From NCBI GenBank assembly GCA_018806915.1, contig JAGKQI010000076.1, positions 310,001 through 374,000 on the forward strand: DNA of 64,000 bases. The letters run 5' to 3'. Made by a program: the position numbers and the translations under genes. Positions 62,635-64,000 of the stretch are shown piece by piece. The stretch comes from Phytophthora colocasiae (Eukaryota; Oomycota; Peronosporomycetes; Peronosporales; Peronosporaceae). The notes below the pieces were generated by a model. The model was not told where the DNA came from. It did not search any database and saw only the letters and a program-made list of their open reading frames with translations. How positions within the stretch are numbered: the stretch's first letter is position 1; every line of letters begins with the position of its first letter.

Positions 62635-64000
62635 ACCACCGTCGAGCCCACGAAGTACCAAAGAGCATTGTACGTTTGGGAAGCTCGCTCGCGGTAGAAG
62701 GCCAGACGATCCTCCGATGCGATCGGCGTAACGCTGCTGAATGAGATGAAGCCGATGAAACCAGTGGTGCAGAACAGCATTCCCATGCCCGAATTGATGC
62801 GTACGAGGTGTACTCCGCACTGACATACGTGATACCGAAGACAAGGCCAAGAATCAGGAAAAGACTGAATCGGGTCAAGTTGTACGAAGCTGTGCGCCAG
62901 TACATCCTGAAGAAACGTTGCATCAACATCGTTGCCTGGGTTAACTCAGTCGCAGCGCGCTTGTCACTGTACTCCAGAGCTGGGATGGATGGAGACGGAT
63001 ATGCCACGCCTTCACGGTCAAGGTTGGACTGGAGAAGGTCGGAGTGCTTGCTCGCCTGGAACACCTTCACGAAGTCGGTTCGATCACCATTGCTGTTGCC
63101 AACACCTGCACCGATCACCTCCAACATCCACGTCGCCGGGTTGTAGTTGTCCTCCAACTTGTCCACACCGTCAATCGATTCGAAGTATGCGATCATCTCG
63201 CTGGCGTTCTTGCCCAGTTCACCTGCGAACACCGTCTCACCTCACGCTTCAGCAACAGCAGACTATCAGAACACACTGAAAACCTCGGTTGACGGCTGGT
63301 GGATCGTGCACCTACCACCACCGTGCGACCCGTGTTGGCCACCTTCCGCACACCGTCCATGATGAGCTTAGCAGAGCGCGCGTCCAGACCACTCGTCGGC
63401 TCGTCCAGGAACAACACACTCGGTTGCGCCGCTAGCTCCACACCGATAGTCAAACGCTTCATCTGCTCCACGGAGCTGCCGCGGATGATCTGGTCGGCGA
63501 TCAGGTGCAGGTCCAGCAGGTCCAGACACTCGTTCACCGAGTCGTACTTGTAGCTGTCAGGCACCTCCGCTCCCTGGCGCAGGAACGCGCTGAACGTGAG
63601 CGCCTCGCGGATGGTGGCCGACTCGGAGTGGATGTCCATCTGCTCGCAGTATCCTGTGGATCGGCGGATGGCGCGGTCGGTGGCGGGGTGGCCATTGAGC
63701 AGGATCTGTCCGGTGATCTTGCCGCCAGTCTTTCGGCCGGCGATGACGTCCATGAGCGTGGTCTTGCCGGCGCCGGAGGATCCCATGAGGGCGGTGATGG
63801 TTCCTGGGAGAGCGTATCGCGCTGATCCCCTTGAGCAGGTCGATGGTGTCCTTGGGTTGGCTGGGTCGGGCACGGTGTACCATAGGTCCATGAAGGCGAC
63901 AGTGACTGGGACGAAGTGTTTCTTCGAGGCAGGAGCAACCGCGAGCACAGCGTCTCTTTCTGTTTGGCAAGCTGCGAGGAGTTTGCATCAGTCCGTATTC
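62635..64000 (-). pseudogene. PDR/ABCG transporter, second nucleotide-binding domain and start of TMD2 (partial)
   Basis: Enters from the right edge. Motifs on the minus strand: VPVTVAFMDLWYTVPDP, Walker A ALMGSSGAGKTTLMDVIAGR, the signature region SSVEQMKRLTIGVELAA, Walker B VLFLDEPTSGLDARSAKLIM, then YNPATWMLEVIGAGVGN and TM segments (SLFLILGLVFGITYVSAEYT, GMGMLFCTTGFIGFISFSSV). It stops at ALWYFVGSTV where G2 inserted. Independent frameshifts near 63840, 63300, 63250 and 62790 show the gene is dead apart from the insertion. The second half of a full-size ABC-TMD-ABC-TMD transporter; the first half must lie beyond the window. Confidence 0.9.

Noticed and set aside
1..64000. CRISPR arrays, operons, ribosome-binding sites
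   Set aside because: None seen. Introns, oomycete initiators and eukaryotic gene families exclude a prokaryotic reading; the 18-bp and 24-bp repeats are tandem without spacers.
1..64000. tRNA or rRNA genes
   Set aside because: No tRNA cloverleaf or rRNA core sequence was recognised by eye. A short tRNA could be missed; a covariance-model scan would decide.

Overview
The window looks like oomycete nuclear DNA, most likely Phytophthora or a close relative. Evidence: initiators of the Phytophthora type (GCTCATTCTTCAATTG and near copies) before several genes; compact genes with a few 60-90 bp GT-AG introns; M96-like basic/coiled-coil proteins; NmrA-like and sugar-transporter arrays; a PDR-type ABC transporter; and a heavy load of Gypsy, Copia, hAT, Mutator and Tc1/mariner elements of oomycete character. 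No database was searched, so the genus is an inference.

Layout. 1-1.5 kb: 3' end of a Lys-rich protein gene, then a convergent CTP-dependent prenol/lipid kinase-like membrane protein. 3.2-24.5 kb: a decayed tandem array of convergent pairs [M96-like gene -> <- NmrA-like gene]. Two M96-like genes and one NmrA-like gene are intact; one M96-like and three NmrA-like copies are broken. A 14.7-kb Gypsy element (5276-19948, TSD GTTG) sits between one NmrA-like start codon and its initiator. That Gypsy carries a nested 5.3-kb Copia element in the opposite orientation (11163-16422, TSD GCCAA, identical LTRs).

24.7-34.7 kb is the conserved housekeeping block: ATP11/ATPAF1-type F1-ATPase assembly factor, importin-7/8-type karyopherin (one intron), cytosolic HSP90 (heat-shock elements and initiator visible) and an atypical E2F with two DNA-binding domains (five exons), with two E2F-type sites upstream of it. 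A hAT transposase relic and a coiled-coil ORF with a nonsense codon follow.

37.5-46.7 kb: four MFS sugar-transporter copies in the order -> <- -> <-. All are disrupted. Copies 2 and 3 form a palindrome with roughly 1.9-kb arms. Copy 4 is split by a 691-bp hAT-type non-autonomous element (8-bp TSD). 47.6-50.9 kb: a Tc1/mariner element with terminal inverted repeats of about 230 bp and one frameshift, then a FLYWCH/MULE transposase relic.

51.8 kb to the right end: a PDR/ABCG transporter pseudogene (minus strand) cut by a 10.3-kb chromodomain Gypsy element (52366-62634, TSD ACCAC). That Gypsy is cut inside gag by a 4.7-kb hAT element (57325-62067, TSD ACCGGGAC), which carries a broken transposase plus host-gene-like fragments. 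The result is a three-level nest.

Genes that could work as they stand: the kinase-like protein, M96-like A and C, NmrA-like D, ATPAF1, importin, HSP90 and E2F. Almost everything else is mobile DNA or pseudogene. Many breaks are single-base indels, so some could be assembly errors.
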